Positions 28,069-42,253 are shown, numbered from the stretch's first letter. The stretch is 64,000 nt of DNA from Photorhabdus luminescens subsp. luminescens (GCF_001083805.1 NZ_JXSK01000001.1:186001-250000); one strand, 5' to 3'. Numbers and translations are program-made. The notes: generated by a model from the sequence alone, not told the origin.

Positions 28069-28089
28069 CACTGTAGATAAGGATTTTAA

Positions 28090-30018
28090 ATGCCTGTTGT
28101 TACTCTTCCTGACGGTAGCCAACGCCAGTTTGACCGTGCCGTTTCTGTAATGGATGTTGCCTGTGATATTGGTCCAGGTTTAGCGAAAGCCTGTATTGCT
28201 GGTCGCGTAAATGGTGAGTTAGTGGATGCTTGTGAATTAATCGATTCAGATGCAAATCTTGCCATCATCACCAGTAAAGATGATGCAGGGCTGGAAATTA
28301 TCCGCCATTCATGCGCTCATCTGCTAGGCCATGCGATTAAACAATTATGGCCAGATACGAAGATGGCTATCGGTCCAATTATTGATAATGGTTTTTACTA
28401 TGATGTTGATATTGGCCGTGCTTTGACGCAGGAAGATATTGCGCTGCTTGAAAAACGTATGTTGGAACTTGCCAAGAAAGACTATGACGTCATCAAGAAA
28501 AAGGTAAGTTGGCAAGAAGCGCGTGATACCTTTGTCGCTCGTGGTGAAGATTATAAAGTACAGATTTTGGATGAAAACGTTAGTCGCGATGATCGTCCGG
28601 GTCTCTATAATCATGAAGAATATATTGACATGTGTCGTGGTCCACATGTGCCAAATATGCGTTTCTGCCATCATTTTAAATTGCAGAAAGTCGCAGGGGC
28701 ATATTGGCGTGGCGATAGCAACAATAAAATGTTGCAACGAATATACGGTACTGCGTGGGCTGATAAGAAACAGCTCAATACTTATCTGCAACGTTTGGAA
28801 GAAGCGGCCAAACGTGACCATCGTAAGATTGGTAAACAATTAGATCTGTACCATATGCAGGAAGAAGCTCCAGGTATGGCGTTCTGGCATAATGATGGTT
28901 GGACTATTTTCCGTGAGCTGGAAACTTTTGTCCGCACCAAATTGAAAGAATATCAATATCAGGAAGTTAAAGGTCCATTTATGATGGATCGTGTCATGTG
29001 GGAAAGAACGGGTCACTGGGAAAACTACGGTGAGCATATGTTTACCACTTCTTCAGAGAACCGTGAGTATTGTGTTAAGCCGATGAATTGCCCAGGGCAT
29101 ATTCAGATTTTTAATCAAGGCTTAAAATCCTATCGTGACTTGCCGTTACGTATGGCTGAATTTGGTAGTTGTCACCGTAATGAACCATCAGGGGCATTAC
29201 ATGGTTTGATGCGTGTCCGGGGTTTTACGCAGGATGATGCTCATATCTTCTGTACAGAAGAGCAAATTCACCGGGAAGTCAGTAGTTGCATTAAGATGGT
29301 GTATGACGTTTACAGCACTTTTGGTTTTGAAAAGATCATGGTTAAGCTGTCAACTCGCCCGGAAAAGCGCATTGGTACTGAGGAACAATGGAATCAAGCG
29401 GAAGAAGCTCTGGCGGCGGCACTACAAGAAAATGGCGTGCAATTTGAATATCAGCCAGGTGAAGGCGCTTTTTACGGACCGAAAATTGAATTTACTTTGC
29501 ATGATTGTTTGGATCGGGCGTGGCAATGTGGTACTGTGCAACTCGACTTTTCACTACCAGGTCGTTTGAGTGCGTCCTACGTAGGTGAAAATAATGAACG
29601 TAAGGTTCCTGTAATGATTCACCGTGCGGTTCTGGGTTCACTGGAACGGTTTATCGGCATCCTGACTGAGGAGTATGCGGGTTTCTTCCCAACATGGATT
29701 GCTCCACAGCAGGTAGTGGTGATGAATATCACCGATAATCAGGCTGATTATGTACAGGAATTAGTAAAAAAACTTCAAGATGCAGGCATTCGTGCAAAAG
29801 CAGACTTGAGAAACGAGAAGATTGGCTTTAAAATCCGTGAACACACTCTGCGTCGTGTTCCCTACATGCTTGTCTGTGGTGAAAAAGAGGTCGAATCAGG
29901 GAAAGTTTCCGTTCGTACCCGCCGCGGTAAAGATCTGGGCAGCATTGATGTTAACGAGTTCATCGAAAAACTGCTTATAGAAATACGCAGTCGCAATCTT
30001 CATCAATTGGAGGAATAA
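28090..30018 (+). CDS. thrS: Threonyl-tRNA synthetase
   Basis: Class II aminoacyl-tRNA synthetase of 642 residues, the same length as the E. coli enzyme, charging tRNA-Thr in the cytoplasm. Visible are an N-terminal TGS domain (about 1-61), the editing domain with the conserved [10 protein letters not shown] segment (about 75-85), a catalytic core with MNCPGH placing the zinc-binding cysteine at residue 334, and a C-terminal anticodon-binding domain from about 535. The ATG follows AAGG and the tRNA-like operator, so autoregulation of translation as in E. coli is expected. infC follows after 3 bases, and the two are probably co-transcribed. Confidence 0.98.
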   Translation: MPVVTLPDGSQRQFDRAVSVMDVACDIGPGLAKACIAGRVNGELVDACELIDSDANLAIITSKDDAGLEIIRHSCAHLLGHAIKQLWPDTKMAIGPIIDNGFYYDVDIGRALTQEDIALLEKRMLELAKKDYDVIKKKVSWQEARDTFVARGEDYKVQILDENVSRDDRPGLYNHEEYIDMCRGPHVPNMRFCHHFKLQKVAGAYWRGDSNNKMLQRIYGTAWADKKQLNTYLQRLEEAAKRDHRKIGKQLDLYHMQEEAPGMAFWHNDGWTIFRELETFVRTKLKEYQYQEVKGPFMMDRVMWERTGHWENYGEHMFTTSSENREYCVKPMNCPGHIQIFNQGLKSYRDLPLRMAEFGSCHRNEPSGALHGLMRVRGFTQDDAHIFCTEEQIHREVSSCIKMVYDVYSTFGFEKIMVKLSTRPEKRIGTEEQWNQAEEALAAALQENGVQFEYQPGEGAFYGPKIEFTLHDCLDRAWQCGTVQLDFSLPGRLSASYVGENNERKVPVMIHRAVLGSLERFIGILTEEYAGFFPTWIAPQQVVVMNITDNQADYVQELVKKLQDAGIRAKADLRNEKIGFKIREHTLRRVPYMLVCGEKEVESGKVSVRTRRGKDLGSIDVNEFIEKLLIEIRSRNLHQLEE

Positions 30019-30561
<543 letters not shown>

Positions 30562-30578
30562 TTAGGCAATCAAGTAAT

Positions 30579-30609
30579 AAGCTCCAGTCGGTTCATCTGG
30601 TTGGGGCTT
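30579..30609 (+). promoter_or_regulatory. rpmI leader hairpin, probable L20 autoregulatory site
   Basis: AAGCTCCAGTC (579-589) pairs with GGTTGGGGCTT (599-609), including several G-T pairs. A second arm, TTCGC 30611-30615 with GCGAA 30642-30646, lies just before the rpmI start. In E. coli, ribosomal protein L20 binds structures in this leader and represses rpmI-rplT translation. The L20 link here is by position and analogy. Confidence 0.6.
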
Positions 30610-30658
30610 GTTCGCCTGATTAATTCGTTGTAATTCACAATGCGAAGTGGAAATTAAA

Positions 30659-30856
30659 ATGCCAAAGATTAAAACAGTACGCGGCGCCGCTAAACGCTTT
30701 AAAAAAACTGCAAGTGGTGGTTTTAAGCGTAAGCGCGCTAACCTTCGTCACATTCTGACTAAGAAATCAACCAAGCGTAAACGTCATTTACGTCCAAAGG
30801 GCATGGTCTCCAAAGGTGATCTGGGCCTGGTTGTTGCTTGCTTGCCGTACGCGTAA
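30659..30856 (+). CDS. rpmI: 50S ribosomal protein L35
   Basis: A 65-residue, strongly basic protein beginning [16 protein letters not shown] and ending ACLPYA, equal in length to E. coli L35. An in-frame ATG lies 12 bases upstream, but the family N-terminus fixes the start at 30659. The gene lies between infC and rplT as in other enterobacteria, and its leader contains the hairpins expected for repression by L20. The Shine-Dalgarno sequence is weak (AAGTGGA), which fits a regulated start. Confidence 0.98.
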   Translation: MPKIKTVRGAAKRFKKTASGGFKRKRANLRHILTKKSTKRKRHLRPKGMVSKGDLGLVVACLPYA

Positions 30857-30888
30857 GCAATTTTTAGATTAGAACTCAGAGACGATAG

Positions 30889-31254
<366 letters not shown>

Positions 31255-31266
31255 GTTAGGGTAGTT

Positions 31267-31290
31267 AAGAGGGAGCATGCTCCCTCTTTT
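31267..31290 (+). terminator. Terminator after rplT
   Basis: A perfect palindromic hairpin AAGAGGGAGC/GCTCCCTCTT is followed by T residues. It separates rplT from the pheM leader, probably with some read-through. Confidence 0.85.
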
Positions 31291-31360
31291 ACTTTGTTTT
31301 CAATGGCTGATTAGCGTGTCGTTGCCAGAAGAAGAGTTTTATTCCGAGAGAACCAACGTT

Positions 31361-31405
31361 ATGTCCTTAGCTTTTTTTCGCATCTTTTTTTACTTTAGCA
31401 CCTGA
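31361..31405 (+). CDS. pheM: pheST operon leader peptide
   Basis: A 14-codon ORF encoding MSLAFFRIFFYFST, with five Phe codons. The C-terminal FFYFST matches the E. coli PheM leader. Stalling of the ribosome at Phe codons when charged tRNA-Phe is scarce would favour the antiterminator and raise pheST expression. Confidence 0.93.
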   Translation: MSLAFFRIFFYFST

Positions 31406-31410
31406 ATTCA

Positions 31411-31477
31411 GGAGGCTTTGCGCGTAAGAAAAGAAACGAAAAGTAGCGCCTGAGCCTCCATTGTGGAGGCTTTTTTG
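31411..31477 (+). promoter_or_regulatory. pheST transcription attenuator
   Basis: The terminator stem AGCCTCCA (31453-31460) / TGGAGGCT (31464-31471) with a T6 run follows the pheM stop. GGAGGCT at 31411-31417 can pair with the 5' arm AGCCTCC to form the competing antiterminator. This is the classical attenuation layout. Confidence 0.88.
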
Positions 31478-31486
31478 TTTTTATGA

Positions 31487-32548
<1,062 letters not shown>

Positions 32549-32563
32549 AGGCGGGAATATCTC

Positions 32564-34951
32564 ATGAAATTCAGTGAACTCTGGTTACGCGAATGGGTAA
32601 ATCCAGCCATTAGCAGTGAAGCATTATCTGATCAAATCACCATGATAGGTCTGGAAGTTGATGGTGTTGAAGCCGTTGCTGGTCAATTTCACGGTGTGGT
32701 TGTCGGTGAAGTTGTCCAATGCGCCCAGCATCCAAACGCGGATAAGCTACGGGTAACAAAAGTGAATGTAGGTGGTGAGCGACTGCTGGACATTGTTTGT
32801 GGTGCGCCAAATTGCCGTTTAGGGCTGAAAGTTGCAGTAGCGACCGTGGGTGCTGTATTACCGGGTGATTTCAAAATCAAGGCGGCAAAACTGCGGGGTG
32901 AGCCTTCTGAAGGGATGCTATGTTCTTTTTCTGAACTGGGTATTTCGGAGGACCATGACGGTATTATGGAATTGCCAATGGATGCTCCTTTAGGTGTTGA
33001 TCTGCGTGAATATCTGAAACTGGATGATCAAATCATTGAAATCAGCATTACACCTAATCGCGCTGACTGCCTGAGTATTATAGGTGTTGTACGTGATGTG
33101 GCGGTTGCTAATAAAATGCCGCTATCTGAGCCTCAAATTGAGGCAGTAAAACCGACAACAGATGCTATTTTCCCTATTCGTGTTGAAGCAACAGAAGCTT
33201 GCCCACGTTACTTGGGACGGGTAATTAAAAACATTAACGTAAAAGCAGCAACACCACAGTGGATGCGTGAAAAATTACGTCGTGGTGGTATTCGTTCCAT
33301 CGACCCGATTGTCGATGTGACTAACTATGTCTTGCTTGAATTGGGCCAACCGTTGCATGCGTTTGATTTGGAACGTTTGAATGGTTCAATCACTGTCCGT
33401 ATGGCGAAGCAGGACGAAAAATTAGTGCTGCTGGATGGTACAGAAGCCAACCTTTCTACTGATACGCTAGTTATTTCTGATGAAAAACAAGCTGTTGCAA
33501 TGGCAGGTATTTTTGGCGGCGAACATTCAGGTGTGAATGAAGAGACACAAAATATTTTACTTGAGTGCGCATTTTTTGCCCCTTTAGCGATAGCTGGCCG
33601 TGCTCGTCGCTATGGTTTACACACTGATGCTTCTCACCGCTATGAACGTGGCGTTGATCCTCAGTTACAACACAAAGCAATAGAGAGAGCGACTCAACTG
33701 TTGATTGATGTTTGTGGTGGTGAAGCTGGTCCGATTATTGATGTTACTGATGAATCTCAATTGCCACAGCCTGCGACAATCACATTACGTCGTGAAAAAT
33801 TAGATCGTTTGATTGGTCATTATATACCTGATGAACAAGTTGGTGACATTTTGAACCGCTTAGGTTGCAACGTCACTATTCAGGAAAATTGTTGGCAAGC
33901 GGTTGCGCCAAGCTGGCGTTTTGATATGGAGCTGGAAGAAGATCTGGTGGAAGAAGTTGCCCGTATCTACGGTTACAACAATATTCCAGATGTACCGGTG
34001 CGTGCGGATCTTATCATGAAAAAACATCGTGAAGCGGATCTTTCCCTGCAACGTGTTAAAACCATGCTCGTTGACCGAGGTTATCAAGAAGCGATTACTT
34101 ATAGCTTTGTTGATCCTAAAATTCAGGCGCTGTTACATCCACAGCAACCAGCGTTGATGCTACCTAATCCAATTTCAGCAGATATGTCAGCAATGCGTTT
34201 ATCTCTACTGACTGGTTTGCTAACGACGGTGGTATATAACCAGAATCGCCAGCAAAACCGTGTGCGCTTGTTTGAAACTGGCTTGCGTTTTGTTCCTGAT
34301 GAAAATGCAGAACAGGGCATTCGTCAGGAGCTAATGTTAGGGGGAGTCATTACCGGCAATCGTTTTGAAGAACACTGGTCACTGGAAAAACAATCTGTTG
34401 ATTTCTTCGATATGAAAGGCGATTTGGAAGCTGCTCTGGAGTTAACCGGAAAATTATCTAAGATTTCTTTTAGAGCAGATGTAAATCCTGCGTTGCACCC
34501 GGGGCAAAGCGCCGGGATTTATTTGGAAAATGAATACATCGGATATATCGGTGTGGTTCACCCAGAATTGGAAAGTAAACTTGACTTAAATGGTCGTACC
34601 GTAGTATTCGAAGTACTCTGGAACAAGCTGGCAAGCCGCGTGGTACCTGACGCGAAAGAGATTTCACGTTTCCCGTCAAACCGTCGTGATATCGCGATCG
34701 TGGTGCCTGAAAATGTTGCTGTAGAAGATGTTTTGGTTGAGTGCAAGAAAGTTGGCGTAAATCATATAGTTGGCATAAACTTGTTTGACGTGTATTGTGG
34801 TAAAGGTGTAGCAGAGGGTCATAAGAGCCTTGCTATAAGTTTTATCTTGCAGGATACCGCGCGTACACTGGAAGAAGAAGAGATTGCTGCGACAATTAAT
34901 AAATGTGTTGCAGTGCTGAAACAGCGATTTCAAGCATCCTTGAGGGACTGA
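32564..34951 (+). CDS. pheT: Phenylalanyl-tRNA synthetase beta subunit
   Basis: 795 residues, the standard length. Domains in order: EMAP-like tRNA-binding fold (about 39-150, with [13 protein letters not shown]), B3/B4 editing domain, B5 domain, inactive synthetase-like core, and the C-terminal anticodon-binding FDX-ACB domain starting around [14 protein letters not shown]. It edits misacylated Tyr-tRNA-Phe. Four bases separate it from ihfA. Confidence 0.98.
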   Translation: MKFSELWLREWVNPAISSEALSDQITMIGLEVDGVEAVAGQFHGVVVGEVVQCAQHPNADKLRVTKVNVGGERLLDIVCGAPNCRLGLKVAVATVGAVLPGDFKIKAAKLRGEPSEGMLCSFSELGISEDHDGIMELPMDAPLGVDLREYLKLDDQIIEISITPNRADCLSIIGVVRDVAVANKMPLSEPQIEAVKPTTDAIFPIRVEATEACPRYLGRVIKNINVKAATPQWMREKLRRGGIRSIDPIVDVTNYVLLELGQPLHAFDLERLNGSITVRMAKQDEKLVLLDGTEANLSTDTLVISDEKQAVAMAGIFGGEHSGVNEETQNILLECAFFAPLAIAGRARRYGLHTDASHRYERGVDPQLQHKAIERATQLLIDVCGGEAGPIIDVTDESQLPQPATITLRREKLDRLIGHYIPDEQVGDILNRLGCNVTIQENCWQAVAPSWRFDMELEEDLVEEVARIYGYNNIPDVPVRADLIMKKHREADLSLQRVKTMLVDRGYQEAITYSFVDPKIQALLHPQQPALMLPNPISADMSAMRLSLLTGLLTTVVYNQNRQQNRVRLFETGLRFVPDENAEQGIRQELMLGGVITGNRFEEHWSLEKQSVDFFDMKGDLEAALELTGKLSKISFRADVNPALHPGQSAGIYLENEYIGYIGVVHPELESKLDLNGRTVVFEVLWNKLASRVVPDAKEISRFPSNRRDIAIVVPENVAVEDVLVECKKVGVNHIVGINLFDVYCGKGVAEGHKSLAISFILQDTARTLEEEEIAATINKCVAVLKQRFQASLRD

Positions 34952-34955
34952 ACTT

Positions 34956-35252
34956 ATGGCGCTTACTAAAGCTGAAATGTCAGAAAATCTGTTTGAGAAA
35001 CTGGGAATTAGCAAACGTGATGCTAAAGATCTGGTTGAATTATTCTTTGAAGAAGTGCGTCGTTCTTTGGAGAATGGTGAGCAGGTAAAATTGTCTGGAT
35101 TTGGCAACTTTGATTTACGGGATAAAAACCAACGTCCGGGGCGTAATCCTAAGACTGGTGAGGACATTCCGATTACAGCTCGCCGAGTAGTGACATTCCG
35201 TCCTGGTCAGAAGTTAAAAAGCAGGGTTGAGAAAGCCACGCCTAAAGAATAA
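34956..35252 (+). CDS. ihfA: Integration host factor subunit alpha
   Basis: 98-residue HU/IHF family DNA-bending protein (E. coli 99) with the family signature around [17 protein letters not shown], including the minor-groove-intercalating proline arm. It pairs with IHF-beta to bend DNA in transcription, recombination and replication. It is placed directly after pheT, as in all enterobacteria. A terminator follows. Confidence 0.98.
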   Translation: MALTKAEMSENLFEKLGISKRDAKDLVELFFEEVRRSLENGEQVKLSGFGNFDLRDKNQRPGRNPKTGEDIPITARRVVTFRPGQKLKSRVEKATPKE

Positions 35253-35255
35253 TCA

Positions 35256-35284
35256 AAAAGGCCGCATCAATAGCGGCCTTTTTC
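35256..35284 (+). terminator. Terminator after ihfA
   Basis: A GGCCGC/GCGGCC stem flanked by A and T runs, with a 7-base loop, right after the ihfA stop. Confidence 0.9.
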
Positions 35285-35318
35285 TTAAACGAATCTGCCT
35301 TCATGAGCTTGATTTACC

Positions 35319-36326
35319 ATGCAACCCGCTTATTCCATCGCTGAATTAGTGACTCGCCAGAAAAGACGTGATTATCGCTTTCTGGCAATTCTTATGTGTT
35401 TATTTCTATTGGTTTTTTTTCTCTCACTCTGTGCCGGAGAAAATTGGATCTGGCCTGATAAATGGTTTTCTGAAACAGGTCAATTGTTTGTGTGGCAGTT
35501 GCGTTTTCCCCGTGTATTAGCTGTCGTTGCTGTAGGTGCGAGCCTGACGGTGGCGGGTGCCGTCATGCAGGCGCTGTTTGAGAATCCGTTGGCGGAACCT
35601 GGGCTATTGGGGGTCAGTAATGGCGCTGGCGTGGTGGTGGTGTTTCTGGTGCTGATGTTTCATGGTATTGCGCCATTCTGGTTATTAAGTATTAGCGCTG
35701 TGCTCGGAGCGTTGACTGTCACAATGATATTGCTGACTTTTTCAAGAAAGCGTTATCTGAATAATGCCCGTTTGTTGTTGGTGGGAGTGGCTTTTGGCGT
35801 CGTCTCTGGCGCGTTAATGACTTGGATGGTTTATTTTAGTACTAGCCTGGACTTGCGTCAGCTAATGTATTGGATGATGGGAAGTTTCAGTGGAATAGAC
35901 TGGCGGCAGCAATGGTTGGTAGTCGCTTTATTTCCTTTGATCATTTGGTTGAGCAGGCAAGGAAAAGTACTTAATTTTCTTTCATTGGGAGAAACACAGG
36001 CTCAACAGTTAGGTATCTCGCTTTATTATTGGCGTAATTTATTTGTGTTTGCTGTTGGGTTGTTGGTCGGGTTAAGTGTTGCACTTGCTGGAACAATCAG
36101 TTTTATTGGTTTAGTCATTCCACATATTTTGCGTTTATGCGGTCTGACAGATTATAAAACACTACTGCCCGCCTGTGTACTATCCGGTGGTTGTGGATTA
36201 TTGCTGGCTGATTTGTTTTCTCGCCTTAGTTTGAATAATGCAGAAGTACCGATTGGCGTTGTGACTGCGACATTGGGTGCGCCAGTATTCATTTGGTTAT
36301 TATTGAGAGTCAGAGACTGGGGTTAA
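35319..36326 (+). CDS. btuC: Vitamin B12 ABC importer permease BtuC
   Basis: 335-residue FecCD-type permease with about ten hydrophobic segments. It contains [15 protein letters not shown] and the segment [20 protein letters not shown], typical of BtuC, plus the coupling region [13 protein letters not shown] that contacts BtuD. It translocates cobalamin delivered by BtuF across the inner membrane. The N-terminus is about nine residues longer than in E. coli. A nearer start is possible, since the ribosome-binding site is weak. btuD follows after 4 bases with no btuE between them, unlike E. coli. Confidence 0.95.
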   Translation: MQPAYSIAELVTRQKRRDYRFLAILMCLFLLVFFLSLCAGENWIWPDKWFSETGQLFVWQLRFPRVLAVVAVGASLTVAGAVMQALFENPLAEPGLLGVSNGAGVVVVFLVLMFHGIAPFWLLSISAVLGALTVTMILLTFSRKRYLNNARLLLVGVAFGVVSGALMTWMVYFSTSLDLRQLMYWMMGSFSGIDWRQQWLVVALFPLIIWLSRQGKVLNFLSLGETQAQQLGISLYYWRNLFVFAVGLLVGLSVALAGTISFIGLVIPHILRLCGLTDYKTLLPACVLSGGCGLLLADLFSRLSLNNAEVPIGVVTATLGAPVFIWLLLRVRDWG

Positions 36327-36330
36327 GAAA

Positions 36331-37107
36331 GTGGATAATGTGCAAGAGACCAATCAGTTGATGACTCTCAGTCAAGTATCAGTACGAAACCGATTAATGC
36401 CGTTGACAACGTTGGTACAACAGGGTGAACAGGTACATCTCATTGGGCCGAATGGTTCAGGAAAAAGTACACTACTGGCCTGTATGGCCGGTATTTTACC
36501 CTATAGTGGCGCAATCAATTTGCAACAAAAGTGTCTGGGTCAATATAGTCACTACCAATTAGCCAGGCACAGAGCATGGCTGAGTCAGCAAATTTCTTCT
36601 GTACCGATAATGCCGGTTTTTCAATATCTGCAACTGTACTTCGCTGCCCATCTTGTTAATTGTGACGACGTGTTGTCAGAACTTTGCTCCTTTTTTAAGT
36701 TGGGAAAGCTTCTGGAGACACCTGTAGGCAATCTATCTGGTGGTGAATGGCAAAGGGTGCGATTAACTGGGGTTTTTTTGCAAGTCTGGCCATCAATCAA
36801 TTCGCAGGGCAAATTATTGCTCTTGGATGAACCTACGAATAATCTTGATATCACTCAGGTAGCAGCACTTGATCTGTTGATCAAGAAATTTTGTGAACTC
36901 GGTGGAGCCGTAGTCATGAGTGGTCATGATCTAAATCATAGCTATGATAAAGCTGATCGAATCTGGCTGCTCGCTAATGGTTCACTGGTTGCGAATGGAA
37001 AACCGGATGAGGTAATGAAAGAAAATATGCTCTCTAGCGTTTTTGCTGCTGATATCAAATGCATACCAGAAAGGGCAGATAAATATTGGCGGGTTTTCTT
37101 ACCTTAA
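36331..37107 (+). CDS. btuD: Vitamin B12 ABC importer ATPase BtuD
   Basis: 258-residue ABC ATPase with GTG start. Walker A is GPNGSGKST, the signature is LSGGEWQRVR, and Walker B is LLLLDEPTNNLD followed by the switch histidine in MSGHDLNHS. It pairs with BtuC to power cobalamin import. In E. coli nlpC lies next to btuD. Here the arn operon sits between them. Confidence 0.95.
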   Translation: MDNVQETNQLMTLSQVSVRNRLMPLTTLVQQGEQVHLIGPNGSGKSTLLACMAGILPYSGAINLQQKCLGQYSHYQLARHRAWLSQQISSVPIMPVFQYLQLYFAAHLVNCDDVLSELCSFFKLGKLLETPVGNLSGGEWQRVRLTGVFLQVWPSINSQGKLLLLDEPTNNLDITQVAALDLLIKKFCELGGAVVMSGHDLNHSYDKADRIWLLANGSLVANGKPDEVMKENMLSSVFAADIKCIPERADKYWRVFLP

Positions 37108-37177
37108 TGTAGTCCAGTCTTACTGTACCTACCGTGAATCTATTGTAATTTCCACTTAATTTGCTAAATCATACCTG

Positions 37178-37194
37178 TGTTTACGATTCGTTCA
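37178..37194 (+). promoter_or_regulatory. Possible PhoP box of the arn operon
   Basis: TGTTTA, five bases, then CGTTCA resembles the PhoP direct repeat (G/T)GTTTA-N5-(G/T)GTTTA, matching 6/6 and 4/6. A TAATAT -10-like element lies 12 bases on at 37207. PhoPQ control of this operon is known in Photorhabdus. The site itself is inferred. Confidence 0.5.
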
Positions 37195-37246
37195 AATATA
37201 GTCATCTAATATATTGTCATATTATGAATGAATTGGACTGTGTTTT

Positions 37247-38392
37247 ATGGATCGTTTTCTTCCATTTTCTCGTCCTGCGATAGGTGATGAAGAAGTTCAG
37301 GCAGTAGAGAAGGTTCTTCGTTCGGGGTGGATTACAACAGGCCCTCAAAATCATCAATTGGAACAGGACTTTTGCCGCATGTTTGGCTGCAAATATGCGG
37401 TTGCATTGGCCTCAGCAACGGCGGGTATGCATCTGACACTCATGGCGTTGGGAATTGGACCTGGTGACGAAGTGATTACACCATCTCAAACTTGGGTTTC
37501 CACAATAAATATGATCTGTTTGCTTGGTGCTGAACCGATCATGATTGATGTTGATCGTCATACTTTAATGGTCGATGCGCAGACAGTGAAAAAGGCGATT
37601 ACTTCCAGAACCAAAGCGATTATTCCGGTTCACTATGCTGGTGCGCCTTGTGATTTAGATGCATTGCGTGGGATTGCTCAGGAGGCGGGTATTCCATTGA
37701 TTGAAGACGCAGCTCATGCATTAGGAACCCGTTATAAGAATGAATGGATTGGTGAGCACGGCACGGCGATTTTCTCTTTTCATGCCATAAAAAATGTCAC
37801 TTGTGCGGAAGGTGGTTTAATTGCTACTGATAATAGTGAACTTGTTGAACGAATTCGATGTCTAAAGTTTCATGGATTAGGTATTGATGCTTTTGATCGT
37901 CAAATTCAGGGCAGGCGACCACAGGCGGAAGTTGTAGAACCGGGTTACAAATATAATTTATCTGATATTCATGCTGCGATTGCTGTTGTGCAATTAAGTA
38001 AATTGGAGTCAATGAATATTCGCCGTCGGCAAATTGTCGCCCGCTATTCAGCGGCACTAAAAGATTTGCCTTTGCAGATGTTAAGTGTGCCCGATTACGA
38101 GCATATGCATGCACATCATCTATTTATGGCGCGGGTTGATAAGGATGTTTGCGGCATTGATCGCGACACGTTAATGGAGCGTTTGCAAGAGAAAAATATT
38201 GGCACGGGTTTGCATTTCAGGGCGGCGCATACACAAAAATATTATCGGGATCGGTATCCGACATTGTCATTACCCGAATCAGAGTGGAATTCAGTAACAC
38301 TTTGTTCATTGCCGCTCTTTCCTGATATGAGTGATGACGATGTGGATTATGTTATTGATGCTTTAAAAGAAATTATTTCGGAGCACAGATAA
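37247..38392 (+). CDS. arnB: UDP-4-amino-4-deoxy-L-arabinose aminotransferase
   Basis: 381-residue PLP-dependent DegT/DnrJ/EryC1 family aminotransferase. It converts UDP-4-ketopentose to UDP-L-Ara4N using glutamate. The PLP lysine is in [15 protein letters not shown], and IEDAAHALG precedes it as in ArnB. This is the first gene of a tight seven-gene operon, and arnC starts on the base after its stop. Photorhabdus literature names this operon pbgPE, needed for resistance to cationic peptides and for insect virulence and nematode symbiosis. Confidence 0.96.
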   Translation: MDRFLPFSRPAIGDEEVQAVEKVLRSGWITTGPQNHQLEQDFCRMFGCKYAVALASATAGMHLTLMALGIGPGDEVITPSQTWVSTINMICLLGAEPIMIDVDRHTLMVDAQTVKKAITSRTKAIIPVHYAGAPCDLDALRGIAQEAGIPLIEDAAHALGTRYKNEWIGEHGTAIFSFHAIKNVTCAEGGLIATDNSELVERIRCLKFHGLGIDAFDRQIQGRRPQAEVVEPGYKYNLSDIHAAIAVVQLSKLESMNIRRRQIVARYSAALKDLPLQMLSVPDYEHMHAHHLFMARVDKDVCGIDRDTLMERLQEKNIGTGLHFRAAHTQKYYRDRYPTLSLPESEWNSVTLCSLPLFPDMSDDDVDYVIDALKEIISEHR

Positions 38393-39370
38393 GTGTTATT
38401 TGAACAAATTAAAAAAGTTTCTATTGTTATTCCGGTTTATAACGAAGAAGAAAGTTTACCCATTTTATTGGAAAGAACTTTAGCAGCCTGTAAACAATTG
38501 ACTCAGGAATATGAGCTTATTCTTGTTGATGATGGCAGTAGTGATAAATCGGCGGAAATTCTGATTCAGGCTGCGGAACAATCTGAAAATCATATTATTG
38601 CAATTTTACTTAATCGTAATTATGGTCAACATTCAGCGATTATGGCGGGGTTTAATCAGGTCAATGGCGATTTAATTATTACGCTCGATGCTGACTTGCA
38701 GAATCCGCCAGAAGAGATCCCCCGTCTTGTTAAAACGGCTGAACAGGGTTATGACGTCGTAGGTACCCGCCGGGCTAATCGGCAGGATTCTCTGTTCCGT
38801 AAAACAGCTTCAAAAATCATCAATGCGATGATTACTAAGGCAACAGGCCGTTCTATGGGAGATTATGGCTGTATGCTTCGTGCCTACCGTCGCCATATTG
38901 TTGACGCTATGTTGCAGTGTCATGAACGCAGCACCTTTATTCCTATTCTGGCAAATACTTTTGCCCGTAAAACCATTGAGATTGATGTCGCTCATGCGGA
39001 GCGTGAATTTGGCGATTCCAAATATAGCTTCATGAAGCTGATTAATCTGATGTATGACTTGCTGACCTGCCTGACAACAGCACCTTTGCGTTTGCTGAGT
39101 GTAGTGGGCAGCGTGATTGCAGCTTCTGGTTTTTTGCTGGCTGTATTATTGGTGGTTTTACGTCTGATTTTCGGTGCTATATGGGCAGCAGAAGGGGTAT
39201 TTACTCTATTTGCCATTCTTTTCATGTTTATTGGCGCGCAGTTCGTCGCGATGGGCTTATTAGGTGAATACATAGGCCGTATCTATAACGATGTTCGTGC
39301 ACGCCCACGTTATTTTATTCAAAAAGTGGTCGGAAATAAAAAGACCAACGACAACCAGGAAGAGTACTAA
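38393..39370 (+). CDS. arnC: Undecaprenyl-phosphate Ara4FN transferase
   Basis: 325-residue GT2 glycosyltransferase with GTG start. It has [13 protein letters not shown] at the N-terminus, the [12 protein letters not shown] metal-binding segment, and two C-terminal membrane spans (about 235-300). It attaches formylated L-Ara4N to undecaprenyl phosphate on the inner face of the inner membrane. No gap separates it from arnB or arnA. Confidence 0.96.
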   Translation: MLFEQIKKVSIVIPVYNEEESLPILLERTLAACKQLTQEYELILVDDGSSDKSAEILIQAAEQSENHIIAILLNRNYGQHSAIMAGFNQVNGDLIITLDADLQNPPEEIPRLVKTAEQGYDVVGTRRANRQDSLFRKTASKIINAMITKATGRSMGDYGCMLRAYRRHIVDAMLQCHERSTFIPILANTFARKTIEIDVAHAEREFGDSKYSFMKLINLMYDLLTCLTTAPLRLLSVVGSVIAASGFLLAVLLVVLRLIFGAIWAAEGVFTLFAILFMFIGAQFVAMGLLGEYIGRIYNDVRARPRYFIQKVVGNKKTNDNQEEY

Positions 39371-41353
39371 ATGAAAGCAATTGTATTTGCCTATCATGAT
39401 ATCGGCTGTATCGGGATCAATGCTTTAACTAAAGCGGGTTTTGATATTCAGGCGGTATTTACCCATACAGATGATCCTAATGAAAACCATTTTTTCTCTT
39501 CTGTTGCCCGTTTAAGCGCAGATTTGGCGCTGCCGGTTTTTGCGCCAGAGAATGCTAACCATCCACTTTGGATTGAACGTATTCGGGAACTGAAACCTGA
39601 TGTAATTTTCTCTTTTTATTACCGAGATATGTTAAGCGAAGATATTTTATCGCTGGCGAGCACAGGCGCATTTAATCTGCATGGTTCACTGTTGCCAAAA
39701 TACCGTGGTCGTGCTCCGATTAACTGGGCGATTTTAAATGGTGAAGTGGAAACGGGTGTAACCCTGCATAAAATGGTGTTGAAACCTGATGCAGGAGACA
39801 TTATTGCTCAACATAAGGTTGCTATTGCAGAAACAGATACTGCGTTGACGTTGCACGGTAAAATTCGCGAAGCAGCGGAAGAACTGCTTGATCAAATATT
39901 ACCTCAGATTAAAGCAGGAATTTATCCTGCCATACCTCAAGATGAAAATCAGGCAACTTACTTTGGCCGTCGTACTGCTGCGGATGGTGAGATTGACTGG
40001 CGCAAATCAGCCACTGAAATTAACAACCTTGTCAGGGCAGTGACTGAACCATATCCAGGGGCATTTACTTTCTTGGGTGAGCGTAAGATTACTATCTGGC
40101 GCGCCTCCCCATTAAATGAGACTCATGATAAACAGCCAGGAACGGTATTATCGGTAGATCCGTTAATTATTGCCTGTGGAAAAGGCGCATTAGAAATTAT
40201 CAATGGGCAAAGTGAATCGGGTTTGTATGTTCAGGGTCATCGTCTGGCAGTTGATATGAGCATTGTGACTGATGTACGTTTTGGTTCAAAGGCAACTGCT
40301 CAAATTAGCCACCGGAAGCGTGTATTAATTCTCGGTGTAAATGGCTTTATCGGTAATCATTTGACAGAACGTCTATTACGTGATGGCAACTATGATATTT
40401 ATGGTATGGATATTGGTTCTTCCGCCATTGAGCGTTTTATTGGTAATCCGCGTTTTCATTTCATCGAAGGTGATGTCAATATCCATACTGAGTGGATCGA
40501 ATATCACATTAAAAAGTGTGATGTTGTTTTGCCATTAGTAGCCATTGCGACTCCAATTGAATATACCCGTAATCCGTTGCGTGTATTTGAATTAGATTTT
40601 GAAGAAAATCTAAAGATCGTCCGTTATTGTGTTAAATACAATAAACGAATTATTTTCCCGTCCACATCAGAAGTTTATGGGATGTGTGATGATAAAGAAT
40701 TTGATGAAGATGACTCTCGTCTGATTGTTGGTCCAATCAACAAACAGCGTTGGATCTATTCTGTATCCAAGCAATTGTTAGATCGTGTTATCTGGGCATA
40801 TGGCGAGAAAGAAGGGCTAAAATTCACCCTATTTCGTCCATTTAACTGGATGGGTCCACGTTTGGATAATTTGAACTCTGCACGTATTGGCAGTTCCAGA
40901 GCGATCACACAATTAATATTGAACTTAGTTGAGGGTTCACCGATCAAATTGGTAGATGGTGGTGAACAGAAACGCTGCTTTACTGATATTAATGATGGTA
41001 TTGAAGCGCTGTTTCGTATTATTGAAAACCGGGATGGATTATGTGACGGTCAAATTATCAATATTGGCAATCCAACTAATGAGGCCAGTATTCGCCAATT
41101 GGCGGAAATATTACTTGATAGCTTTGAAAACCATGAATTGAGAGATTATTTTCCGCCGTTTGCTGGATTTAAAAAGATTGAAAGCGGCAGTTACTACGGC
41201 AAAGGTTATCAGGATGTTGAACACCGTAAGCCAAGTATTAAAAACGCGGAGCGGTTATTAGATTGGAAACCAACCATTGACATGAAACAGACGATAAACG
41301 AAACACTGGATTTCTTCTTGCGTGGCGCAGTGGAAGAATTAAGGAAAAATTAA
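39371..41353 (+). CDS. arnA: Bifunctional UDP-glucuronate decarboxylase / UDP-Ara4N formyltransferase
   Basis: 660 residues, the full bifunctional length. The N-terminal formyltransferase (about 1-300) has [18 protein letters not shown] with the catalytic Asn and His. The C-terminal oxidative decarboxylase (about 316-660) has the NAD-binding GVNGFIG, STSEVYG and the YSVSK catalytic pair. It makes the 4-keto sugar used by ArnB and formylates its product. The stop overlaps the arnD start by one base. Confidence 0.97.
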   Translation: MKAIVFAYHDIGCIGINALTKAGFDIQAVFTHTDDPNENHFFSSVARLSADLALPVFAPENANHPLWIERIRELKPDVIFSFYYRDMLSEDILSLASTGAFNLHGSLLPKYRGRAPINWAILNGEVETGVTLHKMVLKPDAGDIIAQHKVAIAETDTALTLHGKIREAAEELLDQILPQIKAGIYPAIPQDENQATYFGRRTAADGEIDWRKSATEINNLVRAVTEPYPGAFTFLGERKITIWRASPLNETHDKQPGTVLSVDPLIIACGKGALEIINGQSESGLYVQGHRLAVDMSIVTDVRFGSKATAQISHRKRVLILGVNGFIGNHLTERLLRDGNYDIYGMDIGSSAIERFIGNPRFHFIEGDVNIHTEWIEYHIKKCDVVLPLVAIATPIEYTRNPLRVFELDFEENLKIVRYCVKYNKRIIFPSTSEVYGMCDDKEFDEDDSRLIVGPINKQRWIYSVSKQLLDRVIWAYGEKEGLKFTLFRPFNWMGPRLDNLNSARIGSSRAITQLILNLVEGSPIKLVDGGEQKRCFTDINDGIEALFRIIENRDGLCDGQIINIGNPTNEASIRQLAEILLDSFENHELRDYFPPFAGFKKIESGSYYGKGYQDVEHRKPSIKNAERLLDWKPTIDMKQTINETLDFFLRGAVEELRKN

Positions 41354-42246
41354 TGAAACAAGTTGGCTTGAGAGTTGATGTGGATACCTATCGAGGAACC
41401 GTTGAAGGGGTGCCGCAATTGCTCAAAATATTGGCAAAACATCAGATTCAGGCCAGTTTTTTCTTTAGTGTTGGGCCGGATAATATGGGGCGCCATTTGT
41501 GGCGTCTTTTACGGCCGAAATTCTTATGGAAAATGTTGAGGTCAAATGCAGCATCTCTGTATGGTCTTGACATTTTACTGGCGGGGACTGCATGGCCGGG
41601 TAAGAAGATTGCTAAGAATTTAGGCTACTTGATGAAGCAAACTCTGGATGCAGGCCATGAAGTGGGTCTGCATGCTTGGGATCATCAGCGTTGGCAGGCG
41701 AAAGTCGGCCGTTGGTCTGAAGCTCAGTTAACAGAGCAGGTTAAACTGGGGGTGGATGCATTGGTACAGGCAATTGGTCAACGGGTAACTTGTTCTGCTG
41801 TTGCTGGTTGGCGAGCTGATGAACGCGTACTCGCGGTAAAGCAACAATTTGGTTTTGATTACAACAGCGATTGTCGGGGAACTCATCCATTCAGGCCCAT
41901 TTTGCCTGATGGTACTCTTGGCGCCGTGCAAATTCCGGTGACGTTGCCAACTTATGACGAAGTAATAGGAATTCAGGTTAAAGATGAAGATTTTAACCAG
42001 TTTATCCTTGATAGGATGAAAAACAGCCAGGGAGTTCCAGTATATACCATCCATACGGAAGTAGAAGGGATGTCCAAGTCCACAGAATTTGCGACGCTGT
42101 TGGAGATGGTTCATCGGGAAAACATACAATTTTGTGCATTGAGTCATCTGCTGCCTGAAAATATACAGCAACTTCCTGTCGGGAAAATTATTCGTTCTGA
42201 ATTTCCCGGCAGAGAAGGATGGTTAGGATGCCAACAAGAGGTTTAA
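41353..42246 (+). CDS. arnD: Ara4FN-undecaprenyl-phosphate deformylase
   Basis: 297-residue polysaccharide-deacetylase-like protein. It begins [17 protein letters not shown] with the metal-binding Asp pair, and has [14 protein letters not shown] with the conserved histidines. It removes the formyl group from the lipid-linked sugar before flipping. It overlaps arnA by one base, and arnT starts 7 bases after it. Confidence 0.95.
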   Translation: MKQVGLRVDVDTYRGTVEGVPQLLKILAKHQIQASFFFSVGPDNMGRHLWRLLRPKFLWKMLRSNAASLYGLDILLAGTAWPGKKIAKNLGYLMKQTLDAGHEVGLHAWDHQRWQAKVGRWSEAQLTEQVKLGVDALVQAIGQRVTCSAVAGWRADERVLAVKQQFGFDYNSDCRGTHPFRPILPDGTLGAVQIPVTLPTYDEVIGIQVKDEDFNQFILDRMKNSQGVPVYTIHTEVEGMSKSTEFATLLEMVHRENIQFCALSHLLPENIQQLPVGKIIRSEFPGREGWLGCQQEV

Positions 42247-42253
42247 CTTATCT